48,153 bases of DNA from Candidatus Neomarinimicrobiota bacterium (GCA_021157965.1 JAGGVO010000052.1:1-48153), one strand, 5' to 3'; shown: positions 33,496-43,031, counted from the first letter of the stretch. The notes: a model not told the origin generated them from the letters alone. Made by a program: numbers and translations.

Positions 33496-34414
33496 GCACT
33501 ACTCCTCTGATCGACTTTAAATCTTTGATGTTTCTTTCCTCTATCCACGTATAAATCCCACGGTTTATCCGACTGAAAATTTCAATATCCCCGTAATAAA
33601 CCGCCGATCCAATACTGACCATACTTGCACCGGCCATAATCATCTGCACCGCCTGATCAGCAGTTCTCACACCTCCTGTCCCTATAACAGGCAGGGCTGT
33701 ATTTCCACAAATTTCATACACAGCTTTCAGGGCCAGGGGAAAAATGGCAGGACCTGAAACACCTCCCACTTTATTGGCCAGAACCGGCTTCATCACACCC
33801 GTATCAATCAGCATACCGGGACCCACTGTATTGATAGCCGTAATGGCATCCGCCCCATTTTCTTCACAGATTCTCGCCATTTTAATCAGAGATGGACAAT
33901 GAATTGTCAGTTTTATACTCACAGGAATTTTACCTGCCGCTTTTTTCACAATCCGGGTAATTTTCTCAACATCCCTCTCGCTGGCAGCAAAGGGAGAACC
34001 AAATTCCGATGAGACATTCGGACACGAAACATTTACTTCAATAAGGTCCGGTTCAGATTCTACAGCCTGCCGGGTCACCTCGCCAAATTCTTCATGGGTC
34101 CTCCCGAAAACCGAGGCAAATATGCCGGACGTACCTGAATGATCCCGGAGTTTTCTGATTTCCTTCACCATCTCGTCTACACCGGGATTTGATAATCCCA
34201 CGGCATTGAGCAGACCGCTGTCATAAGGTAAAACAGCAGGACACGGATGTCCTTTCCGGGGTACCAGTCCGAAGGATTTCGTCGTAACGGCTCCGGCACC
34301 CGCATCCAGAACACGCCTCATGGAATCGGCTGTGAGTCCTAAAACACCGGAGGCCAGAACAAGAGGAGAAGCGTATTCTTTACCGAGAAAAGTTGTTTTC
34401 AGTTGTATATCCAT
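33488..34414 (-). CDS. pyrD: Dihydroorotate dehydrogenase, catalytic subunit (class 1B)
   Basis: 308 residues. It oxidises dihydroorotate to orotate with FMN. The catalytic base is the Cys in IEVNVSCPNVSSEFG, which marks class 1. FMN and substrate parts: SGVLGLTADSMRRVLDAGAG, GLSNPGVDEM, PVSIKLT, AINTVGPGM, and the phosphate loop PVIGTGGVRTADQAVQMIMAG then ASMVSIGSAVYYG. The adjacent pyrK makes it class 1B. ATG 34414 has a poor site (AGGG), perhaps because translation is coupled to pyrI, whose stop lies eight bases before it. A TTG at 34426 would overlap pyrI but has no site either. Confidence 0.95.
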   Translation of the reverse strand: MDIQLKTTFLGKEYASPLVLASGVLGLTADSMRRVLDAGAGAVTTKSFGLVPRKGHPCPAVLPYDSGLLNAVGLSNPGVDEMVKEIRKLRDHSGTSGIFASVFGRTHEEFGEVTRQAVESEPDLIEVNVSCPNVSSEFGSPFAASERDVEKITRIVKKAAGKIPVSIKLTIHCPSLIKMARICEENGADAITAINTVGPGMLIDTGVMKPVLANKVGGVSGPAIFPLALKAVYEICGNTALPVIGTGGVRTADQAVQMIMAGASMVSIGSAVYYGDIEIFSRINRGIYTWIEERNIKDLKSIRGVVHE

Positions 34415-34422
34415 ACCCTGTC

Positions 34423-34893
34423 TCAAATAATGGGAGATAATTCGTGGATGGAAAACTCCCGTTCACAATAAACACAAGTCACCAGATTATTCCTGGGATC
34501 CGTCAGGATAAACCGGGTTTTCAGTCCCGGCTCATTTTGGGTAATACACCCGGGATTCAGACACCTGAGGAGATTCACTATCTCTTTGGGCGGCTGAACG
34601 GAAACCTTTTCGACCACCTCGAAATTTCGAATCCGTTTAATGGTAACGCCGGGAGATACAAGAGAAATATGCTGTATGGTTCGTTCACACAGATCATCTT
34701 TTTTAATTTTCAGCATATCTTTGGCGCCCAGTTTGTTGCTTTGGTAGTTCATCCCAAAAGTAATAGGGACGTTTTTCAATGCCGGATCCCGTTCCAGTAT
34801 TTCCAGGATATGAACTCCATCGCCGGCCGGAATATGATCAATCACAATTCCGCTACGGATTTTGGGAATCATCTGAATTTTTTTGTCACTCAT
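34423..34893 (-). CDS. pyrI: Aspartate carbamoyltransferase regulatory chain
   Basis: 156 residues. The N-terminal allosteric nucleotide-binding domain (~1-100: VIDHIPAGDGVHILEIL, NVPITFGMNYQSNKLGAKDM, cited in part as NYQSNKLGAKDM) is followed by the zinc domain with CLNPGC and CVYC. It binds PyrB trimers and confers feedback control by nucleotides, so UMP synthesis here is probably regulated at the enzyme level as well. ATG 34893 overlaps the pyrB stop (ATGA) with GAGGTG upstream. PyrI is typical of archaea, gammaproteobacteria and some Bacteroidota relatives. Confidence 0.95.
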   Translation of the reverse strand: MSDKKIQMIPKIRSGIVIDHIPAGDGVHILEILERDPALKNVPITFGMNYQSNKLGAKDMLKIKKDDLCERTIQHISLVSPGVTIKRIRNFEVVEKVSVQPPKEIVNLLRCLNPGCITQNEPGLKTRFILTDPRNNLVTCVYCEREFSIHELSPII

Positions 34894-35810
34894 ATTTTCA
34901 CCTCAAAGACATTTAAAAGAATGGCCTGCCGCATGATCAGTCCGTTTTTTACCTGACAAAAATATTCTGCGTGCGGTGTTTCATCCACATCCGGTGCAAT
35001 TTCATTTACACGGGGCAGGGGATGAAGGACCTTGAGTTGTTCAGGGGCATTTTTCAGCATACCGGCGTTCAGGCAAAATGCATCTTTGACCTTTTCATAT
35101 TCAATCTGATCCGGAAACCGTTCCCGCTGGATCCGGGTCATGTAAATAATATCCGCATAGGGGATGGCATCCTCCAGATTCTTCGTTTCCACAAATGTGA
35201 CGGGAAAATCCGTTTTCACCCGTTTCAGATATTCGGGAAGCCGCAGGGATTCAGGCGATACAAGCATAAATTCATTGACCCGGAATTTGATCAGGGCCTG
35301 AAGCAGAGAGTGGACGGTCCGGGAGTATTTCAAATCCCCCACAAAAGCGATACGGAGTCCTTCAATTTTCTTGAAATTTTTAATAATCGTATAGAGATCC
35401 AGCAGGGTTTGTGTAGGATGCTGATTTGTACCGTCTCCGGCATTGATGACGGGCAGATAGCTGATTTGGGCGGCATGACGGGATGTGCCCTCCTTGGGAT
35501 GGCGGATCACAATGACATCCGAGTAGCTTTCCACCGTATGAATCGTATCCGAAAAGGATTCCCCCTTTGAAACGGAGGTGGCGGCCTGTTCGGCAAAACC
35601 AATGACATTCCCTCCAAGCCGGTACATGGCTGCCTCAAAACTCAGGCGGGTCCGGGTGCTGGCTTCAAAAAAGAGGGAAGCCATAATTTTTCCCTGAAGA
35701 AGCTGAAACCTGTCTTTCAGAGAAATCGTTTCGACCCGGGCGGCAGTATCCAGGTAGACCTGAATATCCTCAGCCTTCAGATCATGCATGGATATAAGAT
35801 CACGTTTCAT
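34890..35810 (-). CDS. pyrB: Aspartate carbamoyltransferase catalytic chain
   Basis: 306 residues. It makes carbamoyl-aspartate. The carbamoyl-phosphate loop FFEASTRTRLSFEAA, the Ser/Lys loop VSKGESFSDT, NQHPTQTLLDLYTI, and the aspartate site LHPLPRVNEIAPDVD are intact. It starts at ATG 35810, overlapping pyrF by four bases with GGGGGA just upstream, and overlaps pyrI at its end, the normal order for the two chains of one holoenzyme. Confidence 0.96.
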   Translation of the reverse strand: MKRDLISMHDLKAEDIQVYLDTAARVETISLKDRFQLLQGKIMASLFFEASTRTRLSFEAAMYRLGGNVIGFAEQAATSVSKGESFSDTIHTVESYSDVIVIRHPKEGTSRHAAQISYLPVINAGDGTNQHPTQTLLDLYTIIKNFKKIEGLRIAFVGDLKYSRTVHSLLQALIKFRVNEFMLVSPESLRLPEYLKRVKTDFPVTFVETKNLEDAIPYADIIYMTRIQRERFPDQIEYEKVKDAFCLNAGMLKNAPEQLKVLHPLPRVNEIAPDVDETPHAEYFCQVKNGLIMRQAILLNVFEVKI

Positions 35811-36511
35811 GCGTCCCCCGATGTATTATTAATTTTTTTTGATACTTCATCCAGATAAAGGACCGGATTCTCTGCCTTCAACAGAGATCTGCCGATGATG
35901 AGGTAATGATTCCGGATAAAGGGAAAATCAGCCGGATTACCGCCCTGGCTTCCAAACCCCGGCGAATAAAAAGTGCAACCATCATCCAGCCCGGCTTCTT
36001 TGTAGATTCTTTCCGTTTCAAACGGCTTGGTAAGGGGTATCACAAAATCACGGACATTCTCTTCGAAAGCCAGTCTGTAGATATCTGCAGCTGCCGTGTC
36101 GCGAATGAATCCTCCCTCCGACTCCAGATAAGCCGGATGGGTCATAATACCGCCGACGATCACCTTTAACTCTTCCTCTTTCAAAGCCCCGGCCCAGGCT
36201 TTCAGAGTATCGGGGCCTGCCTGTGGAAAAATGATCACCTCGTCGATTCCGGAAGATTTCATAACATCGGCAAAGAGTTTGCCCGTTGCAGGAATATCCG
36301 TGGCCGCTTTTTGGTGATCATATATCAAGGGCTTGTTCGTATGCTTCCGGATCAGTTTACACACCCGGGGTAAACCGTATGTGAGTCCAAGTGAAAAACC
36401 CAGCTTATACCCATAAATGACAGGATGATCATCCACTGCCCGGATCAGGGTTTCCAGCTTATCCAGATCGGTCAAATCCAGTGCGGGAATGATTTTTATA
36501 TTTTTATCCAT
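35807..36511 (-). CDS. pyrF: Orotidine 5'-phosphate decarboxylase, divergent type
   Basis: 234 residues from ATG 36511 (GGAG seven bases upstream). It should convert OMP to UMP. The TIM-barrel plan is visible: KIIPALDL, YGYKLGFSLG (first Lys, residue 36), the catalytic loop IYDHQKAATDIPATG, GGIMTHPAY, and the phosphate loop SPGFGSQGG. The usual D-x-K-x-x-D loop is here D65-x2-K68-x3-D72, two residues longer. All four charges (Lys36, Asp65, Lys68, Asp72) are kept. This is unlike the classical bacterial type 1 or 2 sequences. It sits exactly at the pyrF place in the run, which supports the function. Confidence 0.85.
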   Translation of the reverse strand: MDKNIKIIPALDLTDLDKLETLIRAVDDHPVIYGYKLGFSLGLTYGLPRVCKLIRKHTNKPLIYDHQKAATDIPATGKLFADVMKSSGIDEVIIFPQAGPDTLKAWAGALKEEELKVIVGGIMTHPAYLESEGGFIRDTAAADIYRLAFEENVRDFVIPLTKPFETERIYKEAGLDDGCTFYSPGFGSQGGNPADFPFIRNHYLIIGRSLLKAENPVLYLDEVSKKINNTSGDA

Positions 36512-37121
36512 TGCTTTCTCCATGATAAAAGGTGTTCAACACGTCCGCCATGGACGGATTCCTGGTTTTCATATACTCAATCAAATCGGGAAGATCAATC
36601 AGAGATTTCAAGGGCACGGGAAATTCAGTGATTTCTCCTTTCCTTCGCCGGTCTGCCGCCACCACAACGCCGGCGACTTTCACGCCAAATGTCCGTTCAA
36701 TCAGTACCATGGCCTCCAGCTTGGTCCCTCCTGTTGTCATCACATCATCTACCATAATCACAGTACTCTCTTTTTCCGGTGTATGTCCCACAAACATCCC
36801 CTTTTCCCCATGAGTTTTCATCTCTTTCCGGTTGTAAAACATGGCCAGGCGCCGGTCAGGATGCTTCATCACCGTAGCCGTTGCCAGGGATATGCCTTTA
36901 TATGGCGGTCCGTATATGTGGGACGCTTCAGGGAAACATTCGGAAATCATTTCGGCAAATGCCTTTCCCGTCAAGTCCAGGGCTTTCGCCGAAGCAATAT
37001 TTCCAAGGTTTAAAAAAAACGGAGACTCCATCCCCGATTTCAACGTGAAGCTTCCGAATTTCAGAACACCTTCCTGTATCAGGCATTCAATAAACTGACA
37101 TTTAGCCGGTGAAAGCACCAA
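36504..37121 (-). CDS. pyrE: Orotate phosphoribosyltransferase
   Basis: 205 residues. It joins orotate to PRPP. The PRPP motif TVIMVDDVMTTGGTK, the pyrophosphate loop HIYGPPYKGISLA, and the FTLKSGMESPFFLNLG substrate region are present. The start is a TTG (37121) or the next codon GTG (37118); AAAGGAG lies five to nine bases upstream and no ATG is available. It overlaps pyrC by 20 bases and pyrF by 8 bases. Confidence 0.95.
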   Translation of the reverse strand: MVLSPAKCQFIECLIQEGVLKFGSFTLKSGMESPFFLNLGNIASAKALDLTGKAFAEMISECFPEASHIYGPPYKGISLATATVMKHPDRRLAMFYNRKEMKTHGEKGMFVGHTPEKESTVIMVDDVMTTGGTKLEAMVLIERTFGVKVAGVVVAADRRRKGEITEFPVPLKSLIDLPDLIEYMKTRNPSMADVLNTFYHGESNG

Positions 37122-38379
37122 TAATCTCCTTTCCTTTATTGCGTGTCACAAAATCCTTATTTAAAAAAACCACCTTCCCCTGAATCAACACGGTATCAAC
37201 GAGATACGTCAGGGGGATGCGTTCATAGGGGTTGTATCCCGCTTTGGTAATCACAGGCTCAGCTCTCTCTCCTTTTTTCAGGACGATCAGATCGGCAACA
37301 GAACCCCGACGGATACCATGATATCCGGCTATTCCATAACATGCGGCGGCGCCTGAAGAGATGAGCCGGGTTATCCGGGACCGGGACAGCAGGTTTTGTT
37401 CTGCCAGTTCCAATATGGCGGGGACGGCCCACTCTATGCCCGGAATGCCTGAGGGAGGATTATCACTCCTTTTTTCGGCAGGTGTATGAGGGGCATGATC
37501 CGTCCCGATAAAATCTACTATACCGTCCCGAATGCCCTGCCGTACAGCATCGCGGTCCGCCACATCCCGTAAAGGAGGATTCACCTGATACCTTGCACCG
37601 TATTGTTGCTCATCCTCCCGGGTAAACCACAGGTAATGAGGCGCCGTTTCACCCCAAACGTCAACACCTTTTGCCTTCATATCCGCCAGCCATTGGACAT
37701 CTTCCAGGGTGGATGCATGGCAGATAACCACCCGGGGGCGTTCTTTTTCCGGTAGAAGCATGAGAACCCGCCGAATGGTTTCCAATGCCGTCCGGATTGC
37801 CTTTCTGGGGCGCCGGAGATGGTGTTGGGATGCACAGGTAAAACAGCTTTCATCTTCAGCATGGATCGTCACCCGCCGGGCTTTCCTAAAAATCGACAAT
37901 AAGACGTCTTTCCGGTTCCAGGCGGAACGGGAGGATGATCTGGCCATAAATATTTTTGCTGAAGCAGCCCTTTCGGGAATGTCCCGCATGTCCGGCGTCG
38001 CCATGAAATGGAGTCCCCAGTTTACCAGGGATTTCTCTTTAAACAGACGCTCTTTTGCTTCAAAGGCTTCCGGCGTATCACAAGGAGGATCGGTATTCGG
38101 CATATCGAAAACAGTCGTCACACCTCCCTTGACAGCTGCCCGCGAACCGTTTTCAATGCCTTCCTTGGCAAGAAAACCCGGTTCACGAAAATGGACATGG
38201 GGATCGATCATTCCGGGCAGGATCAATCCTCCCGCGGCATCCAGCACATCCATCTCCGGACAAAGTTCAATCCGTCCGATTGTACGGATTTTTCCCTTAT
38301 CAATCAGCAAATCTTCCCGCTCAATCCGGCCGTCGGGATGTAAGACTGATCCGTTTTTCAGCAGGAGTGTCTTCATCAT
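37102..38379 (-). CDS. pyrC: Dihydroorotase (class I)
   Basis: 425 residues. It closes carbamoyl-aspartate to dihydroorotate. Amidohydrolase ligands: DPHVHFREPG (H61, H63), VTIHAEDE, VICHAS, and DFIGTDHAPHT (Asp). The mid-region KIFMARSSSRSAWNRKDVLL differs from the common KIFMGSSTG form. Start: ATG 38379 with AGGA nine bases and AAGGGA just upstream; ATG 38376 is next. The frame stays open to 38538 but lies in purF. The gene follows purF by four bases, so the purine part passes into the pyrimidine part here. Confidence 0.93.
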   Translation of the reverse strand: MMKTLLLKNGSVLHPDGRIEREDLLIDKGKIRTIGRIELCPEMDVLDAAGGLILPGMIDPHVHFREPGFLAKEGIENGSRAAVKGGVTTVFDMPNTDPPCDTPEAFEAKERLFKEKSLVNWGLHFMATPDMRDIPERAASAKIFMARSSSRSAWNRKDVLLSIFRKARRVTIHAEDESCFTCASQHHLRRPRKAIRTALETIRRVLMLLPEKERPRVVICHASTLEDVQWLADMKAKGVDVWGETAPHYLWFTREDEQQYGARYQVNPPLRDVADRDAVRQGIRDGIVDFIGTDHAPHTPAEKRSDNPPSGIPGIEWAVPAILELAEQNLLSRSRITRLISSGAAACYGIAGYHGIRRGSVADLIVLKKGERAEPVITKAGYNPYERIPLTYLVDTVLIQGKVVFLNKDFVTRNKGKEIIGAFTG

Positions 38380-38383
38380 TCCC

Positions 38384-39820
38384 TTAATTCCTGTCCGATC
38401 CGATTTTTTCCTGTTCGATGTGATCCAGGATTTCTTTTGTGATGCCCGTCGGGTAATGACCGGAAAAACACGCATCGCATATAGGCAAATCGTGGTAAAG
38501 TTCCTGCAAATCTTCCAGCTTTTGGTACACCACGGCATCCGCCCCGATCACCCGGGCGATTTCCTCGTTGTTATTGTAATGGGAAGCCACCATTTCTTTC
38601 CGGACGGACATATCAATGCCGTAAATACAGGGGAATTTGATCGGCGGCGAGGCCGAAACAAAGAAAACCTTCGCCGCGCCATATTCCCGTAACAGGTGAA
38701 TGATATGACGTGATGTGGTCCCCCGGACGATGGAGTCATCCACCACTGCGACTTTCCGGCCTTTGATGATATCTTTGATGGGATTCAGCTTCTGTTTCAC
38801 CACATTTTCCCGCTCTTTTTGAGTGGGCGTAATAAAACTCCGTCCCACAAAACGGTTCTTCGCCAAACCACGCCGATAGGGTACATGGACCTCTTCCGCC
38901 AGTCCGGATGCAAAAAAGTAGGCCGAATTGGGAACATCAATAATAATATCGGGATCGATACCTGATTCCTGAAAGGTTTTTGCCAGCTTTTTGCCCATTT
39001 TCACCCGCTCACTGGCCACCAGGCGTTTATGAAATACCGAATCCTCCCGGGCAAAATAAATATATTCAAATACGCAGAATGCCTGTTTTTCCTGTTTGAG
39101 AATTTTGGAATGGACATTCATCTCCTTATCAATAAAAACCGCTTCGCCCGGTTGTAAATCCCGCATCATTTCATATTCCAGAAAATCAAAAACAGTCGTT
39201 TCAGATGCAAAGGCATACACCACCCCCTGGTCTGTGAGTTTTCGTCCCATCACCAGCGGCCGGATACCGTAAGGATCCGTAAAGGCCAGAAGCCCTTTGT
39301 TGGCAATAATCGTCAGAGCAGAATAAGCCCCTTTGACCAAATCCTGGACTTCTGATACCACATCGAAGAGATCATTGACCTCTAAATGTTTCAGATCTTT
39401 CTTTTCAAGCTGGGCGGCAAATGTGTAAAGAATCAGGGCTACATCATTGGACGTATCGAGAAGGCGCATATTGTCCTCATAGAGCCGCCGTCTCAGCTCC
39501 TGAAAATTGATCACATTCCCATTGTGAACCATTGCCAGTCCGTAGGGGTAATTCACGGCAATAGGCTGGGCGTCCACCTCCAGAGTGGATCCCATGGTTG
39601 CATAACGCACGTGTCCCAAACCACATTTCCCCCGAAAGGCTTCCGGATCGAAATTCCTGAAAACCCGGCTAACGTGTCCCTGTCCCTTTTTCATCCGGAA
39701 ACGACTGTTCAACGTCACGATACCGGCCGCATCCTGTCCGCGGTGCTGAATCACCGTCAATCCGTTAATCAGCTCTGCAGAAATATCCTCATGACCTGTA
39801 ATTCCAATAATACCACACAT
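38384..39820 (-). CDS. purF: Amidophosphoribosyltransferase
   Basis: 478 residues. It commits PRPP to purine synthesis using glutamine. The protein starts MCGIIGITG, so the nucleophile is Cys2 with no propeptide. Glutamine-domain parts: QHRGQDAAGI, GLGHVRYAT, MVHNGNVINF. PRPP motif VAVVDDSIVRGTTS. Late Cys residues in PICDACFSGHYP may take part in a [4Fe-4S] cluster as in Bacillus-type enzymes. The start codon directly follows the purN stop; AGGAG lies 12 bases upstream. Confidence 0.96.
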   Translation of the reverse strand: MCGIIGITGHEDISAELINGLTVIQHRGQDAAGIVTLNSRFRMKKGQGHVSRVFRNFDPEAFRGKCGLGHVRYATMGSTLEVDAQPIAVNYPYGLAMVHNGNVINFQELRRRLYEDNMRLLDTSNDVALILYTFAAQLEKKDLKHLEVNDLFDVVSEVQDLVKGAYSALTIIANKGLLAFTDPYGIRPLVMGRKLTDQGVVYAFASETTVFDFLEYEMMRDLQPGEAVFIDKEMNVHSKILKQEKQAFCVFEYIYFAREDSVFHKRLVASERVKMGKKLAKTFQESGIDPDIIIDVPNSAYFFASGLAEEVHVPYRRGLAKNRFVGRSFITPTQKERENVVKQKLNPIKDIIKGRKVAVVDDSIVRGTTSRHIIHLLREYGAAKVFFVSASPPIKFPCIYGIDMSVRKEMVASHYNNNEEIARVIGADAVVYQKLEDLQELYHDLPICDACFSGHYPTGITKEILDHIEQEKIGSDRN

Positions 39821-40420
39821 TTATGATTGTATCTCCTGTATATGAATTTTTCCTGTCAGCACATCCCGGATTACTTCGCTGTAAAAAGCTCGCTCAACAG
39901 CAAGCCCTCGCTTTTCCACCTCTTCCAGAGTCTCTGCACCGCGCAGATCCACCGTTCTTTGGGCCAGTACGGGTCCGGTATCCACACCGTCATCGATAAG
40001 ATGCACGGTGATTTTCGTCTCTTTGAGTCCTTTTTCAAAAGCCCATTCATACCCTCCGATGCCCTGAAACCGTGCCGTATCGGCAGGATGGATATTCAAA
40101 ATCCGGTTTCGGTATCGATGGATAAAAAAAGGCGTCAAAATCCGCATAAAACCTGCCAGAATGATATAATCGGGTTTGTATGGTTCCAGGCTTTCAATCA
40201 GTTCCACTTCGAATTCCCGGCGTTTTTTCCCTTTTGAGGACACGCAGACTGCCGGTATGCCGGCTTTCCGGGCTGTTTCAAGTCCTGTTGCCGAGTCCTT
40301 GTTTGAAATCACAAGCACCACCTCACACAGTCCTTTCAGGATTCCTTCCCGACACTCCTTCAGGATTGCCGCCATGTTGGATCCCCTTCCGCTGATGAGA
40401 ATCGCCAGCCGGGCCGTCAT
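39821..40420 (-). CDS. purN: Phosphoribosylglycinamide formyltransferase (10-formyl-THF)
   Basis: 199 residues. It formylates GAR. The ribose-phosphate loop ISGRGSNMAAIL, the catalytic Asn-His in ILNIHPADT, and the Asp in HLIDDGVDTGPVLAQ are intact. The usual N-I-H-P-S-L-L-P stretch is altered to NIHPADTARFQG. ATG 40420 overlaps purD (ATGA) with GGGGAA upstream; the stop abuts purF. Confidence 0.94.
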   Translation of the reverse strand: MTARLAILISGRGSNMAAILKECREGILKGLCEVVLVISNKDSATGLETARKAGIPAVCVSSKGKKRREFEVELIESLEPYKPDYIILAGFMRILTPFFIHRYRNRILNIHPADTARFQGIGGYEWAFEKGLKETKITVHLIDDGVDTGPVLAQRTVDLRGAETLEEVEKRGLAVERAFYSEVIRDVLTGKIHIQEIQS

Positions 40421-41667
40421 ACATTCCCCTCCCGCCGACCGATGTCACGGCGCAAATATTTATCCTGAAAATGGATTTTATCCACTTCCGGATAGACCTT
40501 TTCAATGGCTTCCTGCAGATTTTTACCCCGTGCCACCACATTCAATACCCGGCCGCCGTTTGTGAGCAGCCTGCCTCCCTCCTGCCGGGTTCCCGCATGA
40601 AAAAGGAGGGTTCCGGCAGACAATGTGTCCAACCCGGTGATTTCATACCCTTTCTGATAAGTGCCGGGATATCCCCCCGAAGCCAGGACCACATCAATAA
40701 AAGTATCCCGGTAAAATTGAGGATGTACAGTATCCAGCCTGCCTGATAAAGCCCCATCGATCAGTTCGGCCAGGGAGGATTTTAATGCGGGCAAAATGAC
40801 CTCCGTTTCAGGATCGCCAAAACGAACGTTGTATTCCAACACCTTCGGTCCTTCAGGTGTCATCATGATGCCAAAATAGATGACTCCCCTGTACTCGAAG
40901 CCTTCTTCGCGGATTCCCTGCATGGTGGGTTCTATGATATTCTTCCGGACTGCTTCAGCCATGGCCGGAGTATACCATGGGACGGGACAATAAGCTCCCA
41001 TGCCGCCGGTATTGGGACCCTTATCCCCTTCGAAAGCCTGTTTGTGATCCTGAGAAGATAAGAACAGGCGGATGGTTTGACCATCAGTCATACCTATGAC
41101 GGACATCTCCCGCCCGTTTAACCGTTCCTCCAGCAGATATGTGGCATTCTTTCCATATTTCTTTTTCAAAGCGGCTATAGCTTCCAGGGCATCTGATTCC
41201 GAGTTACACACCGTCACACCCTTTCCGGCTGCCAGTCCGTCATATTTCACTACAACCTGTCCCTTCAAAGACCGGATAAAATCCCGGGTTTCTTTTTCCG
41301 CTGAAGCATAAAGGCAGCGGGCAGTGGCCACTCCGTATTTTTTCATGAATTGTTTGGAATAAATCTTTGAAGCTTCCAGTTGTGCCGCCGCCCCGGACGG
41401 ACCAAAAACACGGGTGAACGATCCCTGAAAAGCATCATGAATTCCCTGAGCCAGAGGATCTTCCGGACCAACAACCAGCCAATCAATTCTTTCGGATTCA
41501 CAAAATGTCTTAAGGGCTCTAAAATCCATGGGATCAAGGAGACGATTGTTCGGAGTCCCCCCGTTTCCGGGTATTACGAAGATATTCTCCTCTCCCACAT
41601 CGAGTCCCAGTTTCCAGGCCAAGGCGTGTTCCCGTCCGCCGGACCCGAGAATAGCGATTTTTGTCAT
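40417..41667 (-). CDS. purD: Phosphoribosylamine-glycine ligase
   Basis: 416 residues, ATP-grasp enzyme making GAR. Start MTKIAILGSGGREHALAWKL is canonical. ATP-grasp parts: VVKYDGLAAGKGVTVC, YLLEERLNGREMSVIG, and the metal-binding EYNVRFGDPETEVILP. QDHKQAFEGDKGPNTGGMGA is the family signature. It overlaps purB before it (ATGA) and purN after it (ATGA). GGGAAG precedes ATG 41667. Confidence 0.96.
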   Translation of the reverse strand: MTKIAILGSGGREHALAWKLGLDVGEENIFVIPGNGGTPNNRLLDPMDFRALKTFCESERIDWLVVGPEDPLAQGIHDAFQGSFTRVFGPSGAAAQLEASKIYSKQFMKKYGVATARCLYASAEKETRDFIRSLKGQVVVKYDGLAAGKGVTVCNSESDALEAIAALKKKYGKNATYLLEERLNGREMSVIGMTDGQTIRLFLSSQDHKQAFEGDKGPNTGGMGAYCPVPWYTPAMAEAVRKNIIEPTMQGIREEGFEYRGVIYFGIMMTPEGPKVLEYNVRFGDPETEVILPALKSSLAELIDGALSGRLDTVHPQFYRDTFIDVVLASGGYPGTYQKGYEITGLDTLSAGTLLFHAGTRQEGGRLLTNGGRVLNVVARGKNLQEAIEKVYPEVDKIHFQDKYLRRDIGRREGNV

Positions 41668-43031
41668 GATTCTTCCCTAAGGTATTTCCGGACATCCGCC
41701 GTCATGGAAAGGGCCAGTTGTGGAGCCAGCCCGATATAGGTTTCCGGTCGTAAAGTTTTCAGTTCACGGATCAGTACAGGATCCACATTCAACGTATCCA
41801 GGGCCTGATGCAGAGATTCCAGGGTAATCAATTTCCCTCGTGTCAAATTTTTCATCATCCCGTAAGGATCCGGAACACCGGATTTTCTTAAAATCGTCTG
41901 TATGGGTTCAGCCAGAAGTTCGGGATGTTTTGAAACCTCATCCAGGACGTTCCGGACATTCACACGGATTTTCGAAAGCCCCTGTAAGGTTTCCGAGACC
42001 GCCAGAAAGGCATGTCCCAAAGCTACACCCATATTCCGTGCGACGGTGCTGTCCGACAAATCCCTTTGAAGCCGGGATGTTGTAAGATTCTCGGACAAGG
42101 CAGACAGAAGGGCGTTGGATATTTTCAGATTGCCTTCACTGTTTTCAAAATTAATGGGGTTTACCTTGTGGGGCATGGTTGAGGATCCCACCTCTCCTTC
42201 TTTAAGCGAAAGAAGGAGATACCCCTGCATCAGGTAAAGCCAGGTATCCTGATCCAGATCCCGGATAATCTGATTGATCCGGCGGGTGATATCGAAAAAT
42301 TCAGCCCAGGTATCATGATCCTCAATCTGGGTTGTAAGAGGATTGATCTCCAGACCGTAACGTTCCATAAAGCGCCGGGAAAAGGCCGGCCAGTCTGCAT
42401 TCGGACAGGCAGCTCTGAAAGCGGAATAATTCCCGGTCGCCCCGTTCAATTTGCCCCGGAAGGTAAGATTTTTCAGCTTTTTATACTGGGTAAACAGGCG
42501 GTTCAGAAAAACGGCTGTTTCTTTGCCGTAGGTCGTGGGTGATGCCATCTGTCCGTGGGTTCGTGCAGGGAAAACCGTATCTGCCCAGGTCTCCGATAGA
42601 TCACAGAGTGTGAAAAGCAGATTTCTGAGCTGAGGTAACTGGCATGTATCCCGGTAGTTTTTCAGAAGAAAAGTCCAGGAGAGATTATTTACATCTTCCG
42701 ATGTCAACCCAAAATGAATCCGGTTGGGTTGCCGGAGTCCTGCATTTTTTTGCAGAAAGATTTCACACGCTTTGACATCGTGATTGATCTCTTTTTCAAT
42801 GGTTTTTACTTCTTTATATTCCTTTTCGCCGAAATCTGTTTCAATCTTCTCAAGCCGCCGAATCTCTTCCGGGGTGAGAAGTGAAAAACAACGCATCTCG
42901 TCCAAAGCCCGGATAAAGCGGATTTCCGTAATGACCCGCATTCGCATGAGGGCAAATTCGGAGAAATAGTCCCGGAGGACATCCAGCCTGTCTGCATACC
43001 GTCCGTCCAGGGGAGAAATGGCATTAAACAT
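41664..43031 (-). CDS. purB: Adenylosuccinate lyase
   Basis: 455 residues. It splits SAICAR (to AICAR) and adenylosuccinate (to AMP). The superfamily signature VGSSTMPHKVNPINFENSEG (cited in part: SSTMPHKVNPINFEN) and the N-terminal MFNAISPLDGRYADRL fit the long PurB type of Escherichia coli (~456 residues). The catalytic His region is THGQMASPTTYGKE. Start ATG 43031 has AGGAG seven bases upstream; the frame is open to 43055, inside the purCE tail. It overlaps purCE by eight bases. Confidence 0.96.
   Translation of the reverse strand: MFNAISPLDGRYADRLDVLRDYFSEFALMRMRVITEIRFIRALDEMRCFSLLTPEEIRRLEKIETDFGEKEYKEVKTIEKEINHDVKACEIFLQKNAGLRQPNRIHFGLTSEDVNNLSWTFLLKNYRDTCQLPQLRNLLFTLCDLSETWADTVFPARTHGQMASPTTYGKETAVFLNRLFTQYKKLKNLTFRGKLNGATGNYSAFRAACPNADWPAFSRRFMERYGLEINPLTTQIEDHDTWAEFFDITRRINQIIRDLDQDTWLYLMQGYLLLSLKEGEVGSSTMPHKVNPINFENSEGNLKISNALLSALSENLTTSRLQRDLSDSTVARNMGVALGHAFLAVSETLQGLSKIRVNVRNVLDEVSKHPELLAEPIQTILRKSGVPDPYGMMKNLTRGKLITLESLHQALDTLNVDPVLIRELKTLRPETYIGLAPQLALSMTADVRKYLREES

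Noticed and set aside
37709-38692. 327-codon open frame on the plus strand
   Set aside because: It is antisense to pyrC and purF, which have full conserved motifs; no family resemblance.
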